From contig JANXAW010000030.1 in assembly GCA_025061985.1 (NCBI GenBank), forward strand, positions 1 through 64,000: 64,000 bases of DNA. Reading direction: 5' to 3'. A program made the position numbers and the translations under genes. The notes below the pieces were generated by a model, which had not been told where the DNA came from, searched no databases, and saw nothing but the letters and a program-made list of their open reading frames with translations. Below, one piece after another: positions 56,503-64,000 of the stretch (positions are counted from its first letter, which is position 1; each line of letters starts with the position of its first letter). Source of the stretch: Fimbriimonadales bacterium (GTDB taxonomy: Bacteria > Armatimonadota > Fimbriimonadia > Fimbriimonadales > GBS-DC).

Positions 56503-56919
56503 CTACTTCTCGATCACGAACTCACTGCGCACCTCTGTGGGCATACGCAGCGTTGCAGACGCAGAACAATACTTCTCATCCGAAAGGCGGACCGCCTTCT
56601 CCACCATCGCTGGGTCTAAGTTGTTGCCTCGTAGGTAATGCGTAATCACCACCTTCGTAAAGCGTCGGGGATGCTCTGGGTGTCGCTCCGCGTGGATTTC
56701 GATGCGATACTCGGTGAGTTCTTGCTTCATTTTGCGAAGAATCGCCACGACATCCATCCCCGTACAGGCAGCCACCGCCAGAAGCAAATGCTCCATTGGG
56801 GTGGCAGCAATGTCGTTGCCACCGACATTTGGGTGCGTGTCAAAAAGCACCTTGTGCCCCGACACATCGCACGCTCCTTCAAATAGCATATTCCCCTTCC
56901 AAACTAGCTCGCCACTCAT
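56503..56919 (-). CDS. OsmC-family peroxidase/redox protein
   Basis: The 138-residue protein has the OsmC fold with the two reactive cysteines in ACTGMDVVAIL (about 52) and EKYCSASATL (about 115), and TPMEHLLLAVAACTG typical of YhfA-like members. OsmC proteins reduce organic hydroperoxides. The ATG at 56919 comes 8 bases after a GGTATCCT box (56928-56933), so the message is probably leaderless. It is the first gene of an operon with the plsC-like gene. Confidence 0.88.
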   Translation of the reverse strand: MSGELVWKGNMLFEGACDVSGHKVLFDTHPNVGGNDIAATPMEHLLLAVAACTGMDVVAILRKMKQELTEYRIEIHAERHPEHPRRFTKVVITHYLRGNNLDPAMVEKAVRLSDEKYCSASATLRMPTEVRSEFVIEK

Positions 56920-56927
56920 AGCTCGAA

Positions 56928-56933
56928 GGATAC
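56928..56933 (-). promoter_or_regulatory. -10 box (GGTATCCT) of the OsmC gene
   Basis: TATCCT preceded by GG on the minus strand, 8 bases before ATG 56919. Confidence 0.5.
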
Positions 56934-56982
56934 CTGATGTGGCAGGAGGCGCGTCTTGCAAGGCGAACCTGTTCATTTAGCT

Positions 56983-58284
56983 ATGAATGGCGTGATTAGT
57001 CGTCGGGAGTTTTTGCGGCAGAGCGCGAGTGCTGGTGCTGGGTTGTTGCTGCTTAAGTCGTGGGGCAAAGGTCAGTCGCCGAACGACAAGCTCAACATCG
57101 CAGTGATCGGCGTTGGCGGACGCGGTTGGGACAACTTGCAAGCGGTTGCCAAGACCGAGAACATCGTGGCGCTGTGCGATGTGGACTTGAACATGCTGGC
57201 GCGGGCAGCGCGGGAGTTCCCCAATGCGCGACTGTGGGTGGACTACCGACGCATGTTCGATCGGCAAAAGGATATTGACGCCGTAGTAATCAGCACGCCA
57301 GATCACACGCACGCCTTACCAACGATGCTGGCGCTGCTGCACGGCAAGCATGTGTATTGCGAAAAGCCGTTGGTGCACAGCCCTTGGGAGGCGCGTCAGG
57401 TGCGCGAAGCCGCGCGCAAAGCAAAAGTCGCCACACAGATGGGCAATCAGCATCACGCTAGTGAGCCGCTGCGGATGGCGGTGGAGGTGCTGCGCTCAGG
57501 AGCGATCGGCACCGTGCGCGAAGTGCATGCGTGGAGCGACCGCCCGATTTGGCCTCAGGGCATTGCGCGTCCCACAGGCGAGAAACCGGTGCCCCCGCAT
57601 CTGTTTTGGGATGCGTGGCTCGGTCCTGCGCCATATCGCCCTTACCACGATGGCTACCATCCGTTCAACTGGCGCGGTTGGTGGGACTTCGGCACGGGCG
57701 CGCTGGGCGATATGGGATGCCACATCATTGACCCCGCCTATTGGGCGCTCGATTTGGGGCTACCTACCAGCGTGGAGATGGAAGGCGAACCGCGCATGCC
57801 CGAATCGGGCCCCAAGTCCAGCCGCGCAATCTTCGAGTTCCCTGCGCGGGGCAACCGACCTCCCGTCAAACTTTACTGGTACGACGGCGGTCTCAAGCCC
57901 GACCCCGCGTTGATCGGTGAGAAAAGTTTAGCGCCCAACGGCATAATTTGCATCGGCGACAAGGGTGCCCTCTACTTCATCCACCCCTACCAGTACCGCC
58001 TCTACCCGAAGGAGCGGTTTGAGGGCTTTACCCTCAAAGAGCGCACGCTACCCGTGTCGCCTGGGCACCACGAGGAATGGCTGCGGGCATGCAAAACAGG
58101 CAGCCCGACCTACAGCAACTTTGAGTACGCCACCATGCTCACTGAAGCAGTGCTGCTGGGCAACGCGGCATTTCGGGCAGGCGAAAAAATCTATTGGGAT
58201 GCCAAAGAAGGGCGCGTGACCAACACGCGCAAGGCGGACGAGTACATCCGTCGCCCCTACCGCAAGGGCTGGGAGTGGTGGTAG
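56983..58284 (+). CDS. Tat-exported Gfo/Idh/MocA-family oxidoreductase
   Basis: The 433-residue protein has a twin-arginine signal (SRREFLRQSASAGAG), an NAD(P)-binding Rossmann domain (IAVIGVGGRGWDNL), the EKP motif (YCEKPLVHS) and a C-terminal dehydrogenase domain with GDMGCHIIDPAYW. It oxidises or epimerises a sugar or inositol derivative with tightly bound NADP, folded in the cytoplasm and exported by Tat. Tat-exported MocA proteins are abundant in Armatimonadota and Planctomycetota. The substrate is unknown. ATG 56983 is chosen for the Tat motif. Confidence 0.88.
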   Translation: MNGVISRREFLRQSASAGAGLLLLKSWGKGQSPNDKLNIAVIGVGGRGWDNLQAVAKTENIVALCDVDLNMLARAAREFPNARLWVDYRRMFDRQKDIDAVVISTPDHTHALPTMLALLHGKHVYCEKPLVHSPWEARQVREAARKAKVATQMGNQHHASEPLRMAVEVLRSGAIGTVREVHAWSDRPIWPQGIARPTGEKPVPPHLFWDAWLGPAPYRPYHDGYHPFNWRGWWDFGTGALGDMGCHIIDPAYWALDLGLPTSVEMEGEPRMPESGPKSSRAIFEFPARGNRPPVKLYWYDGGLKPDPALIGEKSLAPNGIICIGDKGALYFIHPYQYRLYPKERFEGFTLKERTLPVSPGHHEEWLRACKTGSPTYSNFEYATMLTEAVLLGNAAFRAGEKIYWDAKEGRVTNTRKADEYIRRPYRKGWEWW

Positions 58285-58330
58285 GCTCACCTGCGACGAC
58301 AGCCTACCGCTGAATCGGTGCGCAGGCTAA

Positions 58331-58370
58331 GAGTAAAAAAATTCGCAGGGGGGCGCTTGCCCGCCCTGCG
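58331..58370 (-). terminator. Rho-independent terminator of the sulfide operon
   Basis: Read on the minus strand, CGCAGGGCGGGC-AAGC-GCCCCCCTGCG forms a strong GC stem (58370-58344), then AATTTTTTTT. Confidence 0.75.
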
Positions 58371-58391
58371 GGAGGTGGAAGGAAGGTCGAT

Positions 58392-58637
58392 TCAGTTGTG
58401 CTGCGTGAGAGGCAAGCCTTTCTCTTGCCGTGCAGCGATACCGCCCGTGAGGTTGTACAGGTTGCGAAAGCCTTGTGTGCGCAATGCGCTACCAGCGAGG
58501 CTAAAGCGGTCATCCACATAGCAATAGACAATCACGGGCTTGTCTTCGGGAGCTTCGCCCGCCTCGCCCATTGCAGGGCAGCCGAAAAAGTACGATGCCT
58601 GTGCCAAGCCCTCTTCGCAGATTTGGCGGAAAATCAT
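58392..58637 (-). pseudogene. Mini rhodanese: MBL-fold persulfide-dioxygenase/rhodanese gene with an in-frame internal deletion
   Basis: The intact 81-codon frame joins two parts of a larger protein. Residues 1-24 (MIFRQICEEGLAQASYFFGC) are the N-terminal strand pair of MBL-fold persulfide dioxygenase-like proteins. Residues 28-81 (DKPVIVYCYVDDRFSLAGSA...) are the end of a rhodanese domain with the loop Cys in YCYVDDR. The metal-binding HxHxDH core is absent. GGCGAGGC and GGCGAAGC lie side by side at the junction, consistent with recombination between short repeats. It overlaps the DUF3365 gene by 4 bases and may still be translated. Confidence 0.6.
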
Positions 58638-59215
58638 CGCTGCACCTCTGTTGGGATGATTTTGACAGAGAAGGCGCCCCGCAAATCGCCCATTCGGTAA
58701 CCACGCGCTTTGTCGTTGGGATAACGCTCGCGAATCAGACGCAGCACTTCAGGCTTGATTTGCGTCCCGTGGCACTCTAAGCATACAGGCGCAATGATTC
58801 GGATAGGTCGCATATAGCGAAACACGCGCTGTCCGCGCTCAGTGCGCCATTCCGCCACTTCCGTGATGGGTTTACCCTCGCGTAGGCCACGTTCCCAGCG
58901 CAGGAGCACTTGGCGCTCCCAAGCGTCGGGAGCATTGCGTGGGTTGCGGTTTTTGAGCGAGACGCGCCGGATCTGCACGCCATGTTCGCGCCCTACCTGC
59001 TGCGTGAGCACTTGAGCGACTTGCGAGCAGACCTTTACGCCGCGCTCTGCCCCGCCTTGCTGATACTCGGCGTTAAGTCTTTGCAGCAGGCGGCTAAACA
59101 GCGCATCTGCGGCGGTGCGTGCTCGCTGCAGCAACGCTGTTTCAAACGCACTTTGGGCGACACTTATGCCTACCAACAGCACTACCGAGCCAACAAACAG
59201 CCCTATGCGTCGCAT
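58634..59215 (-). CDS. DUF3365 (Tll0287-like) c-type heme protein
   Basis: The 193-residue exported protein has a signal peptide (RIGLFVGSVVLLVGISVAQ) and a DUF3365 domain: helical region, RRVSLKNRNPRNAPDAWE, and the heme site CLECH (CxxCH) near residue 160. The family includes soluble mono-heme proteins and sensor modules. Here it lies after SQR and before a rhodanese remnant, so it may accept electrons from sulfide oxidation, which is inference. Start at 59215 fits the signal peptide. Confidence 0.82.
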   Translation of the reverse strand: MRRIGLFVGSVVLLVGISVAQSAFETALLQRARTAADALFSRLLQRLNAEYQQGGAERGVKVCSQVAQVLTQQVGREHGVQIRRVSLKNRNPRNAPDAWERQVLLRWERGLREGKPITEVAEWRTERGQRVFRYMRPIRIIAPVCLECHGTQIKPEVLRLIRERYPNDKARGYRMGDLRGAFSVKIIPTEVQR

Positions 59216-59278
59216 CGTTGGGACACCCCTATTCACACAGGGATGGGGCGTGGGCTTGCTTAGCCCACGCGAAGCCAC

Positions 59279-60535
59279 TTACGCCAATCCGCGCAGCATC
59301 AAGTTCCAGTACATCCACGGCAGCCCGTACTTCTTGAGCAGCCACATATCAAACCGCTCCTTGCAGGTGTTGATGAACGGAATGGTGGGGGTTGGTTTGC
59401 CACTGTAGTCAAACTCTGCCAGCACCATCCGCCCATAGCCCGTTACGATGGGGCAGGCGGTGTAGCCGCCATAATGCTTATCTGGCTCTTTGCCATCCAT
59501 TACGCGCAGGAGGTTATGAACGAGCACGGGCGCTTGCTTGCGCACAGCTGACCCTGTGCGCGAGGTGGGCAAACCTGACGCATCGCCCAACGCAAACACG
59601 TTCGGATAGTCGGGGTTCTGCAGGGTATGAATGTCCACCTTCACAAACCCAACGAACCGCCCCTCTTGATGGGCGATCGGCGACTCGCGCACAAACTGAG
59701 GCGGACGCTGCGGCGGTCCAATGTGGAGCATGTTGAACTCAATTTCACGGACCTCGCCTGGCTTGTCCTTGAGGGCAAAGGTAGCCACCTTCCGAACAGG
59801 GTCTACCGCCACCAGCTCGTGTCCAGTGAGTACCTCAATGTTGTAGCGTGCGCAGACGCCCTCCAGCACTTTACAGAACTCAGGTACGGTAAATATCGTG
59901 TTCCCAGCTGTGGCGTAAATCACCTTCACGGGGCGGTTGTGCATGCGGAAGTAATCAGCAGCCATGTAGGCAATCTTTTGGGGTGCGCCCCCACACTTGA
60001 TGGTGTAACCTGGCTCGGCGTTGTTGGGCATCGTAAATAGTGCGACGCCTTCTTTAGTTTGCTGAATGAACTCCCAAGTCTTCGGAGCAAGCTCGTAGCT
60101 ATAGTTAGTGCTAACACTATTGTGCCCAAGCGCTTCTTCTGCGCCTTGGATCTTGCTCCACTCGGAAACCACCCCAGGGGCAACAACCAGAAAGTCATAC
60201 CGCACTCGCGTGCCGTTGCGAGTGCACACGATCTGCTGGTCTGGGTCAATCTCTACGGCGTAGTCTTGGATCCAGCGCGCGCCTTTGGGGATAAACTGTG
60301 CCTCATCGCGCACGCTCTGCTCCGGTTTCGCCACGCCTGCGCCCACTAAAGTCCACAACGGCTGGTAGTAATGCTTTGAGGAAGGCTCGATAATCGCTAT
60401 GTCGCGTACGCCCTTGCGTGCTAACTGAGCCGCTACGGTGATTCCACCCGTGCCACCACCAATAATCACTACGCGATGATGAACCGTCTCACGCGCCTTG
60501 ATGGGCGCAGCACCTACTCCTGCGTAGGTTTGCAT
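59279..60535 (-). CDS. sqr: Sulfide:quinone oxidoreductase-like flavoprotein
   Basis: The 418-residue FAD enzyme has the Rossmann GGGTGGITVAAQLARKG near residue 27, KHYYQPLWTLVGAG, KCGGAPQKI (first redox Cys), ALGDASGLPTSRTGSAVRKQ and YTACPIVTGYG (second Cys), with a C-terminal amphipathic helix, as in SQR/FCC-type sulfide dehydrogenases that oxidise sulfide to polysulfide and reduce quinone. The type cannot be fixed without the third Cys. GGGAGGTACCC precedes the ATG. It leads an operon: sqr, DUF3365, rhodanese remnant, then the terminator at 58331. Confidence 0.88.
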   Translation of the reverse strand: MQTYAGVGAAPIKARETVHHRVVIIGGGTGGITVAAQLARKGVRDIAIIEPSSKHYYQPLWTLVGAGVAKPEQSVRDEAQFIPKGARWIQDYAVEIDPDQQIVCTRNGTRVRYDFLVVAPGVVSEWSKIQGAEEALGHNSVSTNYSYELAPKTWEFIQQTKEGVALFTMPNNAEPGYTIKCGGAPQKIAYMAADYFRMHNRPVKVIYATAGNTIFTVPEFCKVLEGVCARYNIEVLTGHELVAVDPVRKVATFALKDKPGEVREIEFNMLHIGPPQRPPQFVRESPIAHQEGRFVGFVKVDIHTLQNPDYPNVFALGDASGLPTSRTGSAVRKQAPVLVHNLLRVMDGKEPDKHYGGYTACPIVTGYGRMVLAEFDYSGKPTPTIPFINTCKERFDMWLLKKYGLPWMYWNLMLRGLA

Positions 60536-60682
60536 CGCTGGGTACCTCCCACCAAAATTAGAGGCGGGAACGTGGTGAAAGGATTCATCGAAGGGCGTGC
60601 TGATTTTGCAGGGGGAGCGCTTTAGAAATGCATGTTGCAGAGCGGGTAGGGCGCGGTGGAGTCAGAGGAGCGTTTCAGTGCG

Positions 60683-61672
60683 CTACACAATTCCGCTGCG
60701 CAGCAGGTCTTTGAGCACCACCATGCCGATGGGCTTGCCTTGTTCATCCAGCACGGGCAGGTCGCCGATTTTGCGAGGCGCGCTGTTGAAGCACTCTAGC
60801 ACTTCTATCGCCAGCGGGTTGCCCGTAATGACCATCGGATTGCGGGTCATTGCTTCGGACACGGGGCGGCTGAGCGCGGTCTCGTCTTGCAGCAATCGGC
60901 GGCGGATGTCGCCGTCTGTGACTATGCCCACCATCACGCCCGCTTCGTTGACTACGCATGCAGCCCCTGCGCCTGCCTTGGTGATAGCAAACAGCGCGTC
61001 ACGCAGAGGGGCATTTTCGGGCACAATCGCCAAACTGTCCCCTGTGCGCATCACATCGTGCGCACGCAGCAGCAGGCGTCGCCCTAACGCCCCTGCGGGG
61101 TGATTGAGCGCGAAATCGCGCGGGGTAAAGCCACGCGCTGCCATCGTTGCCATCGCCAAAGCGTCGCCTAATGCCAGCATCGCCGTTGTGCTGGCGGTAG
61201 GCGCTAAGTTATGAGGGCACGCCTCGCGCTCCACAGGCACTTCCAAGACCAAATCTGCCATGCGCCCTAGGGTGGAGTCGGGGCGACCCGTCATTACGAT
61301 CGTGTATACGCGCAGCCGCTTGAGCGCAGGACATAGCAGCACCAACTCGTCGCTCTCTCCCCGAAACGACAATAGAATCGCTACATCCTGCTCTGTAATC
61401 GTGCCCAAGTCGCCGTGCGCAGCTTCCGTAGGGTGTAAGAAGATAGCGGGCGTGCCTGTGCTGCTGAAAGTACCTGCCAGTTTGCGTGCAATCGCGCCCG
61501 ACTTGCCCACCCCACTTAGCACCACGCGCCCCTGACAGCGCAACAGAACCTCTACCGCCCGTTCAAAACGTGCGTCAAGTGCCTCCAGCACTCGCTGCAG
61601 GGCTTCGATTTCGATCTGAAGCACCTCGCGCGCCACCGCCAGCGCGTCCGTGCGCTCTATAACAATGCTCAT
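60683..61672 (-). CDS. kdsD: Arabinose-5-phosphate isomerase
   Basis: The 329-residue enzyme has an SIS domain (VLSGVGKSGAIARKLAGTFSSTGTPA, about 50-75; HPTEAAHGDLG; NLAPTASTTAMLALGDALA) and two CBS domains (about 200-329). It converts ribulose 5-phosphate to arabinose 5-phosphate, the first step of KDO for lipopolysaccharide, so the cell has a diderm envelope. It overlaps the sigma factor gene by 4 bases (ATGA). Confidence 0.94.
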   Translation of the reverse strand: MSIVIERTDALAVAREVLQIEIEALQRVLEALDARFERAVEVLLRCQGRVVLSGVGKSGAIARKLAGTFSSTGTPAIFLHPTEAAHGDLGTITEQDVAILLSFRGESDELVLLCPALKRLRVYTIVMTGRPDSTLGRMADLVLEVPVEREACPHNLAPTASTTAMLALGDALAMATMAARGFTPRDFALNHPAGALGRRLLLRAHDVMRTGDSLAIVPENAPLRDALFAITKAGAGAACVVNEAGVMVGIVTDGDIRRRLLQDETALSRPVSEAMTRNPMVITGNPLAIEVLECFNSAPRKIGDLPVLDEQGKPIGMVVLKDLLRSGIV

Positions 61673-62403
61673 ACCAAGTTATCGTCTAGCTCTGGGATGA
61701 TGCGGGGGCGCCGCTTGCGTCGCCCGCTTTGTGACGATTCGCCGTAGTTTTCTTCGTAGACTTGGATCAGCTTCTTCTTTACGCGCTGGAGCGCATTGTC
61801 GATACACTTTGTGCCCCGACACAAGATTTCCGACATTTGCTTATATGACATGCCTTCCAAGTAAAAATCCAGAACTTTTCGCTCCAGCTCGCTCATCTTC
61901 TCGCGAGCCATATGCATCACGGCAAGCGGAATACGACGCTGCAGAATCCACTGCTCAGGAGTGAGGGTATTTGGATCGGGCAAGATGTCGGTGAGGTTAG
62001 AGTCGGTCTCGTCGTTGTGGTGATTTTGCAATGGGCGATAGAGCGAAATGTAGTCGTTGAGCGGGATGTGTTTCTGGCGGGTGGCAGCCTTTACGGCAGA
62101 GATGATTTGGCGCGTTACGCATAGCTCGGCAAAAGGGCGGAACTTATGAACGCGCTCGTTGCGAAAGTCACGAATGGCTTTGTATAATCCAATCAAGCCT
62201 TCTTGGATGACGTCCTCATGGTCTGCTCCCATAAGGAAATACAGCCGCGCCTTGCTTTCGACTAGTCCGCGGTAGCGTTTGAGAAGGGTCTCGGTAGCGC
62301 GCTCATTGCCTTGCTTAGCGTAAAACACTAATTCTTCGTCTGCCATGTGCGTAGTGCACAGGGTTACCTCGTCGTAGTTATGTTGGTGATCGGTCATCGC
62401 CAT
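61669..62403 (-). CDS. sigH: SigH/Spo0H-type RNA polymerase sigma factor
   Basis: The 244-residue sigma-70 family factor has region 2 (ADEELVFYAKQGNERATETL and GADHEDVIQEGLIGLYKAI, about 20-85) and region 4 (LERKVLDFYLEGMSYKQMSE, about 170-220) with no region 3, as in Spo0H/SigH. The basic tail is GRRKRRPR. In Firmicutes SigH controls stationary phase; in other phyla such factors run general stress or competence. GGAGGGAC precedes the start. It shares an operon with kdsD. Confidence 0.9.
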   Translation of the reverse strand: MAMTDHQHNYDEVTLCTTHMADEELVFYAKQGNERATETLLKRYRGLVESKARLYFLMGADHEDVIQEGLIGLYKAIRDFRNERVHKFRPFAELCVTRQIISAVKAATRQKHIPLNDYISLYRPLQNHHNDETDSNLTDILPDPNTLTPEQWILQRRIPLAVMHMAREKMSELERKVLDFYLEGMSYKQMSEILCRGTKCIDNALQRVKKKLIQVYEENYGESSQSGRRKRRPRIIPELDDNLV

Positions 62404-62686
62404 GCCTCAGTCCCTCCGTTGGTTGTAGGATTGAACCAGGCCGCAAGCAGCGTCGCCCGAGTGTCAAGGTGGGTACGCGCCCTTTTCCCTCTGCCTCGTC
62501 CAACGCCTGCGCCGTGAAAGTAGGCTCGCATACCTCCCCTGCGAACATGATTAGTTTAGACGATAGGCGACCGAAAAGTCAAGAGCTTGAGCTGGATTTT
62601 GCCCGACTTGGCTGCGGATTTAGCAGGAGTTAGGGGCACGCCCCCGAACTAAGTCCTTTGCGCTTACGCTGATAGGGAGGTCAGCC

Positions 62687-64000
62687 ATGGACAAGCGGAT
62701 TGTGAGTGTGTTGGCGCTGCTGGGGCTGAACGCCACAACAGCGGTAGTAGGAGGCGTCCAGTCGCCCCTGCAAATCATAAAGCGAGAGCCGAACCGCCTT
62801 ACACTACAATTTCGCGGGGCTAAGCCCGCTATGGTAGAAGTGGTCGTGGAGGGCGTGGTAATTGCGAGCCGCTACCTTACTCCGCGAACCACTCAGCTGC
62901 AACTTGACCTGCTTGGCACAGGGCTGGCACCAGGGAGCCATACCGCTGTGATTAAGCTTTACGATGCGCAAGGGCGACTGATGAGCCAAAGCACGACGCG
63001 CATTGAACTCCTACCTGACCCGAACAGCCCTCTGACGATCTGGATGCCACGCAATGGCGCACAAGTGTCAGGCATTACTCCGATAGAGGTGCGCGTGAAC
63101 AACCCTAACCCTGTGTATGTCTCATTTTTTATTGACGGGCAGGTACGGGGGCTGCGCAACTACCCACCCTACATCTACCAGTGGGACACAACGCGCGAGC
63201 AAAACGGTTGGCACACCATTGAAGTGTGGGGCTACGATGGTAACCAGACCCTGCGCACGCCTCCGTTGCGCGTGTATGTGAACAATCCTGGGGGGCGCAC
63301 GGAGCGTCAGAGCACATCAAAGCCTGCCGAAGTAGCTCCTCCTGAAACCATGCCCGCCGAAACTGTCCCCACCGCTTTAGGCGAGCAGCGTGAGAGCCAC
63401 CCTGAGGCGCGGCTAAGCGACTCTGCACGCGCCAGCGTGCCACCAATGCCCGAAGCCAGCCCTGCCGTCAAGGAAGCCTCGCCATGGCATGGCGACTCTG
63501 CGCCTGCAGGCGCATTGACTTTGCCCAAACAGGGCTACTCCTTCAGGGGGACAGCACTGCAGCGTAGGGAGCCGCCGCGGCTATCTGCGCCAAGGAGCGA
63601 GGCGCTGGTAGCCGATGCGCCGTCCGAGGCACCTCTTTCCACAGCAGTGCAACCTACCTTGCCGAGCAGCGCACCCAACCTGCCGATGCGTTTGCCCCCT
63701 ACTCCGCCACAGCCGAGCGCGTTGACACCGCGCAATGCCAATGCGCCTCAAGAGCCTGAAACCGTGCCTACAGGTGCTAACCCCACCTTCGGCACGCAGA
63801 CGATGCGCCTTGCCCAAGCAGAACCGCACATGCGCGGGCAAAAGCTCCGCATGCCGCAGGTTGCGTTTGCAGAACCCGCTACCCCTACGCCCACACGGTG
63901 GCTCAGCATCGAGTACGGCACGCGCCTGCCTGCAGGCACTAGCCAATTTGAAGTTGTGCTAGACGCTACCGTGCTGAGCTTCGACGTTGCGCCCCAAGTA
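62687..64000 (+). CDS. Secreted Pro-rich protein with a likely copper-amine-oxidase-N (stalk) domain, 3' truncated
   Basis: The frame from ATG 62687 stays open to the window end (438 codons seen). It follows GATAGGGAGG. After a signal peptide (DKRIVSVLALLGLNATTAVVG) comes a beta-rich Ig-like part (about 25-205; DPNSPLTIWMPRNGAQVSGI), then 200 residues of Pro/Ser/Ala-rich linker. At the end, WLSIEYGTRLPAGTSQFEVV...VLSFDVAPQV looks like the beginning of a copper-amine-oxidase N-terminal domain, common in Firmicutes and Armatimonadota surface proteins. The 280-base gap upstream (62404-62686) shows no gene, only a short GGGGC hairpin near 62632. Function unknown. Confidence 0.7.
   Translation, partial: MDKRIVSVLALLGLNATTAVVGGVQSPLQIIKREPNRLTLQFRGAKPAMVEVVVEGVVIASRYLTPRTTQLQLDLLGTGLAPGSHTAVIKLYDAQGRLMSQSTTRIELLPDPNSPLTIWMPRNGAQVSGITPIEVRVNNPNPVYVSFFIDGQVRGLRNYPPYIYQWDTTREQNGWHTIEVWGYDGNQTLRTPPLRVYVNNPGGRTERQSTSKPAEVAPPETMPAETVPTALGEQRESHPEARLSDSARASVPPMPEASPAVKEASPWHGDSAPAGALTLPKQGYSFRGTALQRREPPRLSAPRSEALVADAPSEAPLSTAVQPTLPSSAPNLPMRLPPTPPQPSALTPRNANAPQEPETVPTGANPTFGTQTMRLAQAEPHMRGQKLRMPQVAFAEPATPTPTRWLSIEYGTRLPAGTSQFEVVLDATVLSFDVAPQV

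Overview
The window looks like a stretch of chromosome from a diderm, GC-rich, free-living bacterium. The gene mix fits the Armatimonadota/Fimbriimonadia lineage best, but this is inference from gene content only. The mix includes a Spo0H-like sigma factor, an outer-membrane Wzi-like barrel, KDO synthesis, a Ycf46-type ATPase, PEP-CTERM and dockerin-like tails, YfhO and DUF5117 proteins, and many leaderless genes. Nearly every base is coding. Genes are arranged in short operons, often with 4-base ATGA overlaps.

Layout. 1-4.6 kb: the end of an M14 carboxypeptidase, an intergenic repeat cluster, and a large secreted zinc protease. 4.6-16.4 kb: envelope biogenesis (YfhO-like membrane protein, PBP1A and PBP2, a Wzy/WaaL-like ligase with TPRs, signal peptidase I, a NUDIX enzyme, a shortened beta-lactamase-like protein) plus an AAA/DUF4143 ATPase behind twin palindromes. 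16.4-24 kb: pseudouridine synthase, a Cys/Met PLP enzyme, TrpC, a metallophosphatase, a secreted subtilisin, a biotinyl carrier protein, a GalU-like enzyme and a 49-residue membrane peptide. 24-30 kb: an unknown protein, PilB, then FliK-FlgD-FlgE. 30-37 kb: a BtuF-like protein, RNase PH, Wzi-like and CapD-like capsule genes, tRNA-Ser(GGA), a PEP-CTERM endonuclease-family protein and an aminotransferase. 37-45.7 kb: MetG, a CcmA/CcmB-like ABC pair, a PPC/dockerin secreted protein, citrate synthase, a TlpA fusion and RNase HI. 45.7-52.2 kb: Ycf46, a small phage-connector-like cassette, pyruvate dehydrogenase E1-beta and E2, and a CruF-like carotenoid gene. 52.2-64 kb: a double peroxiredoxin, decayed defence genes (restriction-modification remnant, toxin with a nonsense codon), tRNA-Ser(TGA), PIG-L, PlsC, OsmC, a Tat-exported oxidoreductase, a sulfide-oxidation operon with a deleted persulfide-dioxygenase remnant, KdsD, a SigH-type sigma factor and the start of a secreted protein.

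Themes. Many promoters share a GG directly before the -10 hexamer (GGTATAAT, GGTACACT), and several place the start codon 6-8 bases after the -10, so the mRNAs are probably leaderless. Two divergent gene pairs are driven from near-perfect palindromes that carry a -10 box on each strand. Several genes are internal-deletion or nonsense remnants (53.4 kb, 54.1 kb, 58.4 kb, perhaps 15.8 kb). Short palindromic repeats recur between genes. No CRISPR array, insertion sequence or rRNA was seen.
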